A stretch of DNA of 64,000 nt from Dyadobacter sp. CY312 (GTDB lineage Bacteria; Bacteroidota; Bacteroidia; Cytophagales; Spirosomataceae), in the NCBI RefSeq assembly GCF_021390535.1, contig NZ_JAJUXG010000007.1, positions 124,001 to 188,000 on the forward strand, in the 5' to 3' direction. Shown here piece by piece: positions 44,645 through 53,849 of the stretch. The translations under genes were made by a program, and so were the position numbers. The notes under the pieces are model-generated. The model was not told where the DNA came from and searched no databases. It saw only the letters and a program-made list of their open reading frames with translations. The first letter of the stretch is position 1, and the number at the start of each line of letters is the position of its first letter.

Positions 44645-45628
44645 ATGAATATTGGAGATAAAGTAAGGTTGGTACACGGACGGGAAGAAGGTATTGTTTA
44701 TGCCTTTTTACCTGGAAATGTGGTTGAAGTAGAAATTGAAGATGGTTTTCGGATACCCGTGCTGAAAAACGAAATCGTTACCATTTCGCCGGTGGAGTCC
44801 CAGCGGCTTGTGAAGGCACCGGATTCTCAAAAGATTGGTAGCCAGAGTGATAAAATTGTATCTCGTACGCCGGTGTTTGCCGAAAAAGGAATATACCTCG
44901 CATTCGCATCTGTGAACGACAGAGCTGTGACGGTGCATTTAATCAACAATACCGACTGGATATTACCATTCACAGCAACCGCTCAGGACCAGTCAGTACA
45001 AACCGGACTTGGTGCCGGAACACTGCAACCCAGAAGTGCTCAGAAGCTTTCCGAGTTATTGATCAAGGATTTTGAAATGTGGCCAACTTTTGATTTCAAG
45101 ATACTTTATTATCGTGAAGGGAGGTTTACCTTGCCACTTCCTTTGAATAAAAAACTGAAATGCCGTGCTCAATCATTTTACAAGAGTAAAGGGCAGGCAC
45201 CGGTTTTGGGAAGAGAAGCATTTGTGTATCAGCTTGATGAGGAAAATCTGAAAAAGGAAGAGGTAGTTTCGGAGGCTGGTCTTTCAGATGCATTAAGAAC
45301 AAGTATGATGGGCGGAGCGGAAGCGGGAAAGGCATTGTTGGAAAAGCCCGGGAATATTGTTGATTTACACATTGAAAAAATACAAAGTGATGTAAACGGG
45401 CTTAACAATGAGGCAATACTAAAAATACAGTTGGCAACGTTCGAAAGCAGTCTTGAACGTGCGATAGCCAATGGGATGGAGGAAATTACCTTTATTCACG
45501 GATCGGGCAGTGGTGTGTTGCGGACGGAATTACATCGGAGGCTGGGCAAAAATCAGCACGTTCAGTATTATAAAGATGCTCAAAAGGAAAAATTCGGATA
45601 CGGTGCAACGCTCGTTAAAATCAAATAA
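44645..45628 (+). CDS. DUF2027 and Smr domain protein
   Basis: The product has 327 residues. Residues 1-220 match the Bacteroidota DUF2027 region (MNIGDKVRLVHGREEGIVYAFLPG starts with an SH3-like fold). The C-terminal 85 residues are an Smr domain: IVDLHIEKI with its DLH motif, then ITFIHGSGSGVLRTELHRRL with HGxG. Smr domains nick or bind nucleic acids, including stalled-ribosome mRNA in other families. The gene ends inside the start of the DUF4403-like gene. Confidence 0.9.
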   Translation: MNIGDKVRLVHGREEGIVYAFLPGNVVEVEIEDGFRIPVLKNEIVTISPVESQRLVKAPDSQKIGSQSDKIVSRTPVFAEKGIYLAFASVNDRAVTVHLINNTDWILPFTATAQDQSVQTGLGAGTLQPRSAQKLSELLIKDFEMWPTFDFKILYYREGRFTLPLPLNKKLKCRAQSFYKSKGQAPVLGREAFVYQLDEENLKKEEVVSEAGLSDALRTSMMGGAEAGKALLEKPGNIVDLHIEKIQSDVNGLNNEAILKIQLATFESSLERAIANGMEEITFIHGSGSGVLRTELHRRLGKNQHVQYYKDAQKEKFGYGATLVKIK

Positions 45629-47063
45629 ATTCATCAGCAAACCTTTATTGGCAATTCTATTGGTAGTTGTGGCAATAAGCCAGTGGCAATGCAAGTCTAC
45701 CAGTACATCGCCCAAGGCGCCTATGGAAGAATATCAATATTCGGACAAAGAAATCCAAAATGAAAAGCATTTATCCGTACTAAATGTACCCGTTGAAATT
45801 CCTATTTCTGAATTGGAAAATCAGATCAATGCGAAGATTAAAGGCCTTATATATGAGGACAATAGCTACGAAGATGACGGAAACGACAATCTTAAAGCCA
45901 AAGTATGGAAAATAAGCCCCATCAAAATGGTTGCGCTGGATTCTTCATTTTTGTTCGAGGTTCCTTTGAAAATATGGGTTAGTGCTGGTTATAACATTAG
46001 TCCGCTGGGCATCAGGATGTCTGGCTATAAGGATACGGAGTTTTCCATCAGGATCAGGCTTATCTCGAAAATTGTACTCGCCTCGGACTGGAAAGTCAAT
46101 TCGGAAACTTACGTCGACAGTTACGACTGGATCTCAGAGCCTAATGTGAAAGTAGCCGGTATCAACATTCCGATAAAAAGCATGGCAAGCCGTCTGCTGA
46201 ACAAGAATTTTGATAAAATAACACAGGCTATCGATGTGCAGGTAGCAGATAATATTGAATTGAAAAAGAATGTGGAGGTGGCATGGAAACTCGCTCATGA
46301 GCCGGTCTTGCTTGCCAAAGAATTTGATACATGGCTGGTGATTAAGCCCACCGGTGTTACGATGACACCACTTCTTGCCAAAAATGGTATATTGAGATCC
46401 GTAATTGGAATTAATGGTTACACACAGACTGTTACGTCCGCAGTTAAGCCATCCATTCCTGCAATTCCTAATCTGCCACCTCTTAAAATAGTAGAGAAAG
46501 TACCGGAAAATTTCAGGGTTAGCCTCATAAGTCTGGTTTCTTATGAAGAAGCTGGCAGGCTTGCTGCAACGAAGTTTAAGGGTGAAAAATTCTCGTTTCT
46601 GAACGGTCAGTATAATGTGGAAGTGACAACGGTTGAAATGTACGGACAAAATGATAAATTAATTATCAAGGCGGGTTTGAAGGGCAGCATAAACGGGAAC
46701 ATTTACCTGAAAGGTATTCCTTACTACGATCCGGTGTCCCAGCAGCTCTCTCTTAAAGGGTTAGACTATGACCTTGACACACGCAATACAATTCTGAAAA
46801 CAGCAAATTGGTTGCTACAAGGACAGTTTAGCCGCATGATGGAAAAGAAAATGGTGTTCCCTGTCGGTGGGCAGATCAGCGATGCTAAAAAGACTATTCA
46901 GAAGGCATTGGCAAATTATAAAATTATTGACGGCGTGTTAATCAAAGGAACGCTCACAGATATAGTGCCTGATAAAGTATATCTTACTCCGCAACACATT
47001 TACTCTGTTGTTTTTGCGGAAGGTAAAGTAAATTTACGTGTTGATGGATTAAGGAGTTTTTAG
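45576..47063 (+). CDS. DUF4403-like lipoprotein
   Basis: The product has 495 residues from the ATG at 45576 (MLKRKNSDTVQRSLKS), which overlaps the Smr gene by 53 bp. The longer frame from 45471 lacks a signal. The signal region LLAILLVVVAISQWQC suggests lipidation at its Cys. The body is beta-rich with two similar halves (LNVPVEIPISELENQINAKIKGLIYEDNS ... ISLVSYEEAGRLAATKFKGEKF), a layout like BPI/TULIP-type lipid-binding folds seen in DUF4403. It follows three envelope-linked genes on the same strand. The lipid-binding idea is inference. Confidence 0.7.
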   Translation: MLKRKNSDTVQRSLKSNKFISKPLLAILLVVVAISQWQCKSTSTSPKAPMEEYQYSDKEIQNEKHLSVLNVPVEIPISELENQINAKIKGLIYEDNSYEDDGNDNLKAKVWKISPIKMVALDSSFLFEVPLKIWVSAGYNISPLGIRMSGYKDTEFSIRIRLISKIVLASDWKVNSETYVDSYDWISEPNVKVAGINIPIKSMASRLLNKNFDKITQAIDVQVADNIELKKNVEVAWKLAHEPVLLAKEFDTWLVIKPTGVTMTPLLAKNGILRSVIGINGYTQTVTSAVKPSIPAIPNLPPLKIVEKVPENFRVSLISLVSYEEAGRLAATKFKGEKFSFLNGQYNVEVTTVEMYGQNDKLIIKAGLKGSINGNIYLKGIPYYDPVSQQLSLKGLDYDLDTRNTILKTANWLLQGQFSRMMEKKMVFPVGGQISDAKKTIQKALANYKIIDGVLIKGTLTDIVPDKVYLTPQHIYSVVFAEGKVNLRVDGLRSF

Positions 47064-47149
47064 GTTACATTTTAACCAAAAGGTCAGTCAGTTATCATCT
47101 TTTTTTACTTTTTATGCCAGATTGTCTACTGTTGAAGGAAAGTATTTCT

Positions 47150-47157
47150 TAGCTTTG
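47150..47157 (+). promoter_or_regulatory. -7 promoter element (TAGCTTTG) of rnpB
   Basis: TAGCTTTG matches TAnnTTTG, with a TTG at 47132-47134 upstream. Transcription would start near 47163, in agreement with the structural start of the RNase P RNA. Confidence 0.65.
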
Positions 47158-47166
47158 TGGTCGAGC

Positions 47167-47577
47167 GAAAGGAATAAGCTGTTCTATCGCCGCGGCTTTA
47201 TGTCGGGGAGGAAAGTCCGGGCAGCGCAGAGTGCCGTACTTCCTAACGGGAAGGCAGCAGATCAGAAATGGTAGGTTGACAGCAAGTGCCACAGAAAATT
47301 AAACCGCCTGGCATGTTTTTTATGTGTCAGGTAAGGGTGAAAAGGTGGAGTAAGAGACCACCGCCTGTTGGGTGATCAATAGGGCACGGTAAACCTTACG
47401 GGCTGAAAGATCAAATAGGTGTTAATTTGTGGGGCTACTCGTCTCCGTTTCTTAGGAAGCATTAACACGGGTAGATCGTTAGAGGTTCCGGGTGACCGGA
47501 ATCCTGGATAAATGATAGAATCCTGATCTGGCGCAGGCTGGTGAGGGAAACAGAATCCGGCTTACAGGCTTGTTCTT
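47167..47577 (+). ncRNA. rnpB: RNase P RNA, bacterial class A
   Basis: The conserved core GAGGAAAGTCCGGGC lies at 47210-47224, and its partner ACAGAATCCGGCTTAC at about 47550-47565; together they make helix P4. The terminal helix P1 forms between GGAATAAGC near 47171 and GCTTGTTC near 47568. Between them lie GGTGAAAAGGTG, AATAGGGCACGGTAAACC (the J11/12 and P10/11 region) and a long P12-type arm. The RNA is the catalytic part of RNase P, which trims tRNA 5' ends. Ends are estimates within about 5 nt. Confidence 0.95.
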
Positions 47578-47634
47578 TTTGTTTTGAACTTTAAAAATTA
47601 AGTGAATATTTGAATCACATAACTGGTGTTTCCC

Positions 47635-49140
47635 ATGAAGAAAAAGAATCTTTACGTTGCTTTAGTTTGTTTGTTCCTTTCGAGCTTTGACACCTCCGCT
47701 CAAAACCGCACCTATGACGGCCCCAATAAAATGAATACCTGGTCAATCACAGGATACGGCGGTATCACTAAATTTTTTGGAGATATCAAAACCTATGATT
47801 TCAAACTCGGACCAGAAGAAAAACTAACAGGTGGCTGGGGTCTTTCAATCAACAAGCAGTTGTCTCCTATTTTTGGGGTTCAATTGACAGGTTTTAATGG
47901 ACAGCTTCGTGGCTCAAAAATGGGATACATAAGCGATTTTTCGAAAAAGACTTATGATGTAACGTTTAATAGCCCCTCATTTGTCCAAGTTACTTTGGAT
48001 GGAACAGTGAACGTGAACCGTTTGCTTTTGGGGTACAAAAAAATGCGCAGATGGAAAGTAGATGCACATTTAGGTGCTGGTATTATTTATTTCCATACTG
48101 ATTTGCACGCAATTAATACTGAAACTGGAGTTGATTGGCCCATTAAGACAAACACGGGCGGTAGTTCTAAAACTGCTGGTACTTGGGAACGAAACGGATC
48201 TACTTACACTCGTGAGTGGGCTATTCCGGCAGGTCTTTCTGTTCATTACGAACTGACTCCACGTTTTGACATCGGTGCTGACTTTACGTACACCTATGTT
48301 AATACCGAGAAAATGGATGCAACTGTTGGTAGCATTACAGACTATGAGTCTCAGTATGGTCTTTGGTCATTCCAAAAAGGAGATTCTAAAAAAGACGGAT
48401 GGGGAATGGCTTCTATTGCTTTGACCTACAAATTGGGTAAAAACGCAGTAAGAGCTAAGGATGGTAAGTACGATGCAGGAAGTGGTCGTTACCACTTGCG
48501 TTGGGCAAATCCACAATCTTTGATCCCAGTTCCTTACAACCCGACTATGGATGATGCGGATTCTATCGCAAAAGCAAATATGCCGAAGCCTGTTGATCCA
48601 AGATTGTATACAGATACAGATGGTGATGGTGTTGCTGACCTTTTCGACAAAGAGCCCAACACACCAGCAGGAAGTGTAGTATCAGGTGGTGGAGTTGCAA
48701 TGGATCTTGATAAAATCATTCGTGATGCTATCAAAAACAACTTACCGAAAGACGAGTGTGAAGCGTTGTTCAGTAACATCGAGTTTGATACAGACAAGGC
48801 TATCATACGTAATGCTTCGAAAGAAACACTTAGCAAAGTTGTTGAACTTCTTAACCTGCGTCCCAACTGCCGTATCGTATTGGTTGGTCACACCGATGCA
48901 CGTGCTTCTGACAACTACAACGTAGCACTTTCTCGTCGTCGTGTTGATGCAGCAAAAAGGTTCCTGATCCGTGCTGGTCTTAAAGAGCCAAGTCGTATCC
49001 TTAATGAATACTATGGTGAGTATCGCCCGGTTGCGGAAAATACAACAGTTGAAGGTTTGCAGTCTAACCGTCGTGTTGAGATCAAAATCTTGCCTCAAAA
49101 CACAATTCGTTCTTCTTACCCTGCTGGTTTCAGAAAATAA
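47635..49140 (+). CDS. OmpA-family outer membrane protein with C-terminal peptidoglycan-binding domain
   Basis: The product has 501 residues from the ATG at 47635 (MKKKNLYVALVCLFLSSFDTSAQ), chosen over an ATG three codons upstream. After the signal peptide, residues about 35-290 form a membrane beta-barrel. A thrombospondin-type-3-like calcium loop is at DTDGDGVADLFDKEPNTP. The C-terminal 110 residues are the OmpA domain: NIEFDTDKAIIR, VLVGHTDARASDNYNVALSRRRVDAAKRFL, LQSNRRVEIKI. The Asp and Arg that hold diaminopimelate are present (HTDARASD, SNRR). It ties the outer membrane to peptidoglycan. A strong terminator follows. Confidence 0.94.
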   Translation: MKKKNLYVALVCLFLSSFDTSAQNRTYDGPNKMNTWSITGYGGITKFFGDIKTYDFKLGPEEKLTGGWGLSINKQLSPIFGVQLTGFNGQLRGSKMGYISDFSKKTYDVTFNSPSFVQVTLDGTVNVNRLLLGYKKMRRWKVDAHLGAGIIYFHTDLHAINTETGVDWPIKTNTGGSSKTAGTWERNGSTYTREWAIPAGLSVHYELTPRFDIGADFTYTYVNTEKMDATVGSITDYESQYGLWSFQKGDSKKDGWGMASIALTYKLGKNAVRAKDGKYDAGSGRYHLRWANPQSLIPVPYNPTMDDADSIAKANMPKPVDPRLYTDTDGDGVADLFDKEPNTPAGSVVSGGGVAMDLDKIIRDAIKNNLPKDECEALFSNIEFDTDKAIIRNASKETLSKVVELLNLRPNCRIVLVGHTDARASDNYNVALSRRRVDAAKRFLIRAGLKEPSRILNEYYGEYRPVAENTTVEGLQSNRRVEIKILPQNTIRSSYPAGFRK

Positions 49141-49165
49141 GAAGTTCAGTTAAAACATACAGAGA

Positions 49166-49197
49166 GGGAAATCAGGAAACTGGTTTCCCTTTTTTTA
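49166..49197 (+). terminator. Intrinsic terminator after the OmpA-family gene
   Basis: GGGAAATCAG at 49166-49175 pairs with CTGGTTTCCC at 49080+100 to +109 (that is, 49180-49189) around a GAAA loop, with a single T/G opposition inside. Seven T follow at 49190-49196. Confidence 0.92.
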
Positions 49198-49242
49198 TGA
49201 AAATCGTTGACTATAAGTCACTAATCTATTAACAATTATCCC

Positions 49243-49250
49243 TACCTTTG
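49243..49250 (+). promoter_or_regulatory. -7 promoter element (TACCTTTG) of rpsP
   Basis: TACCTTTG followed by C is the classic form of the -7 element in Bacteroidota ribosomal-protein promoters. Transcription would start near 49257, about 42 nt before the rpsP ATG. Confidence 0.75.
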
Positions 49251-49298
49251 CACCCTGTTTAATTTAGGGACGAGTTCCCGATCATAACAAATTCAATA

Positions 49299-49934
49299 AT
49301 GGCAGTAAAAATTAGGTTAGCGCGTCGTGGACGCAAGAAAAAAGCGATTTATGATATCGTAGTCGCAGATGCCAGAGCACCACGTGATGGTCGCTTCATC
49401 GAAAAATTGGGTAGCTACAACCCAGGTTCAAACCCTGCTTTCATCGTTTTGGAAGCGGATAAAGCTGTTGACTGGTTGCTTAAAGGAGCTCAGCCAACGG
49501 ATACAGCACGTTCAATCCTGCAACATGAAGGAGTAATGCTGAAAAAACACCTTCAGATTGGTGTGATTAAAGGCGCTATTACTCAGGATGTGGCAGATGC
49601 TCGTTTTGAAGAGTGGAAAGAATCTAAAACTGGCCGTAAGGCAACAGCTGCTGATTCATTGTCTCAGAAATTAGAAGCTGATAGAAACGCAAGACTTGAA
49701 GCAGAACGTAAAGTTAACACTGCACGTGCTGAAGCTATTGCTATCAAAAATGCACCTCCGGCTCCTGAGGTGGTAGAAGAAGAAGTTACTGAAGAAGTTG
49801 TAGCTGAAGAAGCTGCTGCTACCGAAGAGGTGGCTGCGGAAGAAACTGCTGCTGTTGCTGAGGAAACTGTTGCTGAAGCTGCACCTGCAGAAGAAGCTGC
49901 TCCTGCTGCTGACGAAGCGGAAAAGGCTGAATAA
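49299..49934 (+). CDS. rpsP: Ribosomal protein bS16 with long acidic Ala/Glu C-terminal tail
   Basis: Residues 1-80 are a normal bS16 (MAVKIRLARRGRKKKAIYDIVVADARAPRDGRFIEKLGSYNP). The product is 211 residues, more than twice the usual 80-90. Residues 85-140 form a helical linker (ARFEEWKESKTGRKATAADSL). The last 65 are almost only Ala, Glu and Val (VVEEEVTEEVVAEEAAATEEV ...). Extended S16 tails are known in Bacteroidota, but this one is at the long, very acidic end. It heads the rpsP-rimM-trmD cluster; rplS is absent. A strong hairpin separates it from rimM. Confidence 0.95.
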   Translation: MAVKIRLARRGRKKKAIYDIVVADARAPRDGRFIEKLGSYNPGSNPAFIVLEADKAVDWLLKGAQPTDTARSILQHEGVMLKKHLQIGVIKGAITQDVADARFEEWKESKTGRKATAADSLSQKLEADRNARLEAERKVNTARAEAIAIKNAPPAPEVVEEEVTEEVVAEEAAATEEVAAEETAAVAEETVAEAAPAEEAAPAADEAEKAE

Positions 49935-49951
49935 TATAGCTTTAACCTAAT

Positions 49952-49990
49952 AAATATGAGTCTGTCGGTTTTCCGTACAGACTCATATTT
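49952..49990 (+). terminator. Strong hairpin between rpsP and rimM
   Basis: AAATATGAGTCTGT at 49952-49965 pairs perfectly with ACAGACTCATATTT at 49977-49990, with CGG/CCG extending the stem. Only ATTTATTTAA follows, so U-run termination would be partial. It may lower rimM-trmD expression relative to S16. Confidence 0.7.
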
Positions 49991-50024
49991 ATTTAAGGTC
50001 ATTTAAAACTTTAAATACAAAACA

Positions 50025-50591
50025 GTGACACAGGATAATTGTTACTTACTTGGTTACATTGTTCGCACGCATGGCACCAGTGGCAATGTGGTTATTTTTC
50101 TGGATGTAGACTACCCGGATGATTACGAAGATCTGGACTCGGTATACGTTCAGTTGAAAGGCGAATTGGTTCCTTACTTTATTAGTAATTTCAATCTTCA
50201 GAAGCAGGGCAATGCCATTGTTACCTTTGAGGATGTGGATACAATAGAGAAAGCGCAGGCATTGGTAGGCAGCTCTTTGTTTCTTTCGCTGGATGAGCTC
50301 GACGAGCTGGACGGTGAGGAGTTCTACTACCACGAAATAAAGGGCTTCACTGTTGTGGATGAAACCAAAGGTGAGCTGGGCATTGTGCGGGAAGTATATT
50401 CACTGAACGGACAAGACCTGATCGCCATGGATTACCAGAATGTGGAAGTTCTTATTCCAACAGCTGAAGATATCGTTCTTAAAGCCGATAAAGAAAATAA
50501 AAAGCTATTCGTGAATCTGCCGGAAGGATTGCTGGAAGTATATCTGGATAATGATTCGGACGACCAAAACATACCCGATGATGCGGATTGA
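50025..50591 (+). CDS. rimM: Ribosome maturation factor RimM
   Basis: The product has 188 residues. Translation starts at a GTG (50025), since no ATG gives a full N-terminus: [29 protein letters not shown]. The RimM N-domain spans about 5-90 and the PRC barrel about 95-170 ([58 protein letters not shown]). It assists 30S assembly through S19. Its stop overlaps the trmD start by up to 14 bp. Confidence 0.95.
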   Translation: MTQDNCYLLGYIVRTHGTSGNVVIFLDVDYPDDYEDLDSVYVQLKGELVPYFISNFNLQKQGNAIVTFEDVDTIEKAQALVGSSLFLSLDELDELDGEEFYYHEIKGFTVVDETKGELGIVREVYSLNGQDLIAMDYQNVEVLIPTAEDIVLKADKENKKLFVNLPEGLLEVYLDNDSDDQNIPDDAD

Positions 50592-51255
50592 TATCATAAG
50601 TTGTGTGCCCAATTTGTTGGAAAGCTTTTTTGCACACTCCATTCTCAAACGTGCACAGCAGGGAGGATTTGTGGAAGTAGTTTTGCACGACATCCGCGAC
50701 TTCTCCGTTAACAAGCACCGTACCATCGACGATTATGCTTTTGGTGGTGGGGCAGGAATGGTGTTGCAAATTGAGCCCATAGCGCGTTGCATTCGCTCTT
50801 TACAGGCAGAGCGGGATTATGATGAGGTTATCTATCTTACACCTGACGGTGAGCTCATGGAGCAGAAAATGGTGAATCAACTTTCTCTGAAAGGAAATCT
50901 GATCATGCTTTGCGGACATTACAAAGGTGTGGACCAGCGGGTAAGAGATATGTTCATTACGAAAGAAATCAGTATAGGAGATTACGTACTTTCGGGTGGA
51001 GAATTGGCTGCTGCCGTATTGGCTGATTCTATTATCAGACTTTTGCCCGGTGTATTGAACGATGAGACCTCTGCACTTACCGATTCGTTTCAGGACAATT
51101 TACTGGCTCCACCGGTTTATTCAAGGCCTGCCGATTTTGAAGGAAACGTGGTGCCTGAGATTCTGATGTCAGGGCACGAAGCGAAAATTGAAGAGTGGAG
51201 GTATACGCAGTCGGTGAAAAGGACCCGGGAGCGTCGCCCTGATCTGTTAGGATAA
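50581..51255 (+). CDS. trmD: tRNA (guanine-N1-)-methyltransferase TrmD
   Basis: The product has 225 residues from [25 protein letters not shown]; a second ATG one codon upstream (50578) is equally possible. TrmD knot motifs are present: [28 protein letters not shown], and [23 protein letters not shown]. The Asp of the linker (LTDSF) and the C-terminal PDLLG are typical. It makes m1G37 in tRNA. It overlaps rimM and ends before a terminator; no rplS follows. Confidence 0.96.
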   Translation: MRIDIISCVPNLLESFFAHSILKRAQQGGFVEVVLHDIRDFSVNKHRTIDDYAFGGGAGMVLQIEPIARCIRSLQAERDYDEVIYLTPDGELMEQKMVNQLSLKGNLIMLCGHYKGVDQRVRDMFITKEISIGDYVLSGGELAAAVLADSIIRLLPGVLNDETSALTDSFQDNLLAPPVYSRPADFEGNVVPEILMSGHEAKIEEWRYTQSVKRTRERRPDLLG

Positions 51256-51261
51256 AAGAAG

Positions 51262-51298
51262 AAACCCCGACTCAGGTATTGTACCGGGCCGGGGTTTT
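51262..51298. terminator. Intrinsic terminator after trmD, bidirectional
   Basis: AAACCCCG at 51262-51269 pairs with CGGGGTTT at 51290-51297, followed by a further T. It sits between the convergent trmD and GNAT genes. Confidence 0.85.
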
Positions 51299-51307
51299 AT
51301 ATGATGA

Positions 51308-51751
51308 TCAAAAATCAAGATTGCAGTTAATCCACTCGTTATCGAAGTTGGTTCCGTATTTGCGATAAAAGCCAACAGCGGAGGTGTTCCAGTCTAACAC
51401 CTGCCACATCATGCCTGTACAGCCTGTTTCTTTTGCAGCTCCAACTGTCGCGTCAAAAAGTACCTTTCCAACTCCATTGCCGCGCATGTCTTCCGTCACG
51501 ATAATATCTTCCATATAGAGCCGCTTCCCTTTCCAGGTTGAGTAACGGAAATAAAACAAGGAAAGACCGATAATTTTGGAATCAACTTCTGCGACGAAAA
51601 AGTCAAAAAGCTTCTCGTTATAGTCTCGCGTAAGCTTCTCAACATTATTGGTTACCTGATCAAGTGCCCGTTCATAAATGGCAAGTTCTTTGATTAGCTC
51701 ATAAATTGCAGGTATATCATTTACGGTTCCTTGGCGGGTTGAAACGTTCAT
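51308..51751 (-). CDS. GNAT-family N-acetyltransferase
   Basis: The product has 147 residues. It starts MNVSTRQGTVNDIPAIYELIKELAIYERALDQV. The acetyl-CoA motif is MEDIIVTEDMRGNGVGKVLFD (R-G-x-G-V-G-K), followed by MMWQVLDWNTSAVGFYRKYG. The YMEDI and DWN-AVGFY motifs place it near the diamine/thialysine acetyltransferases. The cytoplasmic substrate is unproven. It lies 51 bp downstream of rluD on the same strand, so it may be co-transcribed. Confidence 0.9.
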   Translation of the reverse strand: MNVSTRQGTVNDIPAIYELIKELAIYERALDQVTNNVEKLTRDYNEKLFDFFVAEVDSKIIGLSLFYFRYSTWKGKRLYMEDIIVTEDMRGNGVGKVLFDATVGAAKETGCTGMMWQVLDWNTSAVGFYRKYGTNFDNEWINCNLDF

Positions 51752-51802
51752 AACAGTGGTTTAAGCTTTAAATTCTTACTGGTTACAATATACAATTTTT
51801 CA

Positions 51803-52834
51803 CTATTGATGTTGCACATAATTGCCCCATTTTTCCAGAATTGCCTGGAAATTAGCAGGTAATTCTGTGTCGAACTGCATCCATTCGCGGGTTGTTGGAT
51901 GAATGAAACCGAGCGATTTGGCATGAAGCGCCTGACCCGGTAACATGGCAAAACAGTGGTCCACCATGGCTTTGTAACTTCCCGATGATCCACCTCTCAA
52001 TATCTTGTCACCACCATAAACGGTATCATTAAAAATAGAGTGACCAATGTGCTGCATGTGAGCACGTATCTGGTGTGTACGTCCTGTTTCAAGATTACAC
52101 TTTATGAGTGAGACATATCGTAGAGGCTTGATTATTTCGTAATGTGTAACCGCATGTTTGCCTTGGGAGCCGTCTTCGAATATATCCATCACCCTGCGAT
52201 CCCGTGCACTTCTGCCGATGTGACCAGTAATGGTGCCTTTCCATTCTTTTGGCTCTCCCCATATGAGCGCGTTGTATGTCCGCTCTATGGTATGATCTGA
52301 AAACTGTTTGGCAAGAAACGTCATCGCAAATTCGGTTTTGGCAATAACCAGTAATCCTGATGTATCTTTATCGATGCGGTGAACAAGTCCGGGCCTTCCT
52401 TCTCCATTTCTGCCCACAGGTAAATTTTGAAAATGGTAAACCAAAGCATTAATCAGGGTTCCTGTCCAGTTTCCAAATGCCGGATGGACAACCATGCCGG
52501 TTGGCTTGTTTACGAGTAATAGAACATCGTCTTCATAAATGATATCTAATGGAATATTCTCTGGAATGATTTCGGTATCCCGTGGTGGCTGTGGCAGGGA
52601 GAGCGTAACAACATCGAGTGGTTTCACCTTATAGCTTGCCTTGGTAACCTGCCCGTTCACTTTTACTGCTTCTGCATCAATTCCGTTTTGTATTTTTGTG
52701 CGTGAAGCATTTGCTACATGAAGACTCAGGTATTTGTCCAGCCTCATGAGACTTTGGCCTTTATCGGCAACTATGCGGTAATGTTCGAAAAGATCGTCTT
52801 CTTCGGAGGTTATTTCCAGGTCGTGTTCTGACAT
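51803..52834 (-). CDS. rluD: 23S rRNA pseudouridine synthase, RluD type
   Basis: The product has 343 residues. An S4 RNA-binding domain lies at about 28-85 (MRLDKYLSLHVANASRTKIQNGIDAEAVKVNG). The catalytic domain starts LDIIYEDDVLLLVNKPTGMVVHPAFGN and holds the active-site Asp in GLVHRIDKDTSGLLVIAK. ETGRTHQIRAHMQHIGHSIFNDTVYGG is also typical. RluD forms pseudouridines in helix 69 of 23S rRNA. The gene is divergent from the PLP enzyme, with a TAATTTTG -7 element at 52907-52914. Confidence 0.93.
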   Translation of the reverse strand: MSEHDLEITSEEDDLFEHYRIVADKGQSLMRLDKYLSLHVANASRTKIQNGIDAEAVKVNGQVTKASYKVKPLDVVTLSLPQPPRDTEIIPENIPLDIIYEDDVLLLVNKPTGMVVHPAFGNWTGTLINALVYHFQNLPVGRNGEGRPGLVHRIDKDTSGLLVIAKTEFAMTFLAKQFSDHTIERTYNALIWGEPKEWKGTITGHIGRSARDRRVMDIFEDGSQGKHAVTHYEIIKPLRYVSLIKCNLETGRTHQIRAHMQHIGHSIFNDTVYGGDKILRGGSSGSYKAMVDHCFAMLPGQALHAKSLGFIHPTTREWMQFDTELPANFQAILEKWGNYVQHQ

Positions 52835-52906
52835 GCTAAGATATGGGGCAAATGAAATTAAGGATGAAGCTGTTTCTCAGTCAAGAAAACTTCATTCTAC
52901 AAAGCA

Positions 52907-52914
52907 CAAAATTA
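52907..52914 (-). promoter_or_regulatory. Probable -7 promoter element (TAATTTTG) of rluD
   Basis: The minus strand reads TAATTTTG, 73 bp before the start codon. It nearly abuts the GTG start of the divergent gene at 52924. Confidence 0.4.
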
Positions 52915-52923
52915 TCAAATTAA

Positions 52924-53847
52924 GTGGATAAACTGGTTCCTTTCCTGCCTACACCTTTGCAGTTACTGTCTGACGATGAAATTCGCCGGGCTGGAATAAG
53001 ATTATATATAAAACGGGATGATCTCATACACCCCACTGTTTCGGGAAATAAATGGAGGAAACTGAAATATAATCTGGCAGATGCTATTGCCGGAAATCAT
53101 GCAACTTTACTGACGTTTGGCGGAGCTTATTCCAATCACTTGTACGCCACAGCGGCAGCAGGAAATGCACTCGGTTTTAAAACAATTGGCATCGTTAGAG
53201 GAGAAGATTTTGAGTCTGAACTTACACCAACTTTGCTATTCTGCCGGGAACAGAATATGGATTTGCATTTTATTTCCCGGCAGGAGTATAAGCGGCGTAA
53301 TGAGGCGGAATATTTGAATGAAATTTCCAAAAAGTTTAAAATGCCTTACCTCATTCCGGAAGGAGGAACAACAGGACTTGCGCTCAACGGAGTGGGGGAG
53401 ATGGCAACGGAAACACAATCCCAGCTCGGTTTTAGACCTGCTTATTATGCAACCGCAGCAGGTACCGGTGGAACGGCCGCCGGAATATTATCGACTGGAA
53501 GTAACGTGTTGGCTTTTTCTGCTCTGAAAGGAGGAGGTTTTTTAGCCGATGATATTTCAGAGCTGCTTGCCACAAGTGAAAACCCGGGCAACTTGCAGTT
53601 ATTAACACAATACCACTTTGGAGGATATGCGAAATGGACACCCGAGCTGCTCAGCTTCATGGCTGACTTTTACGCCCGACATGGCATTCAATTGGAACAG
53701 GTGTATACAGCTAAAATGATGTACGGTCTTTATGACCTTATGGCAAAGGACTTTTTCAAGCCAGGAGATACGGTCGTTGCTGTTCACACTGGCGGGCTGC
53801 AAGGCCTGTTGGTTCAGAAAATGACTGACAACCAATCAGGCACATAA
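52924..53847 (+). CDS. PLP-dependent D-cysteine desulfhydrase/1-aminocyclopropane-1-carboxylate deaminase-like enzyme
   Basis: The product has 307 residues and a GTG start (52924). IKRDDLIHPTVSGNKWRKLKYNL carries the PLP lysine (GNKWRK). LLTFGGAYSNHLYATAAAG contains the Ser-Asn-His that follows, and EGGTTGLALNGVGEM binds phosphate. The family includes D-cysteine desulfhydrase and ACC deaminase; sequence alone does not separate them, and the former is more common in Bacteroidota. The stop is only 2 bp from the stop of the convergent antiporter gene. Confidence 0.88.
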   Translation: MDKLVPFLPTPLQLLSDDEIRRAGIRLYIKRDDLIHPTVSGNKWRKLKYNLADAIAGNHATLLTFGGAYSNHLYATAAAGNALGFKTIGIVRGEDFESELTPTLLFCREQNMDLHFISRQEYKRRNEAEYLNEISKKFKMPYLIPEGGTTGLALNGVGEMATETQSQLGFRPAYYATAAGTGGTAAGILSTGSNVLAFSALKGGGFLADDISELLATSENPGNLQLLTQYHFGGYAKWTPELLSFMADFYARHGIQLEQVYTAKMMYGLYDLMAKDFFKPGDTVVAVHTGGLQGLLVQKMTDNQSGT

Positions 53848-53849
53848 CT

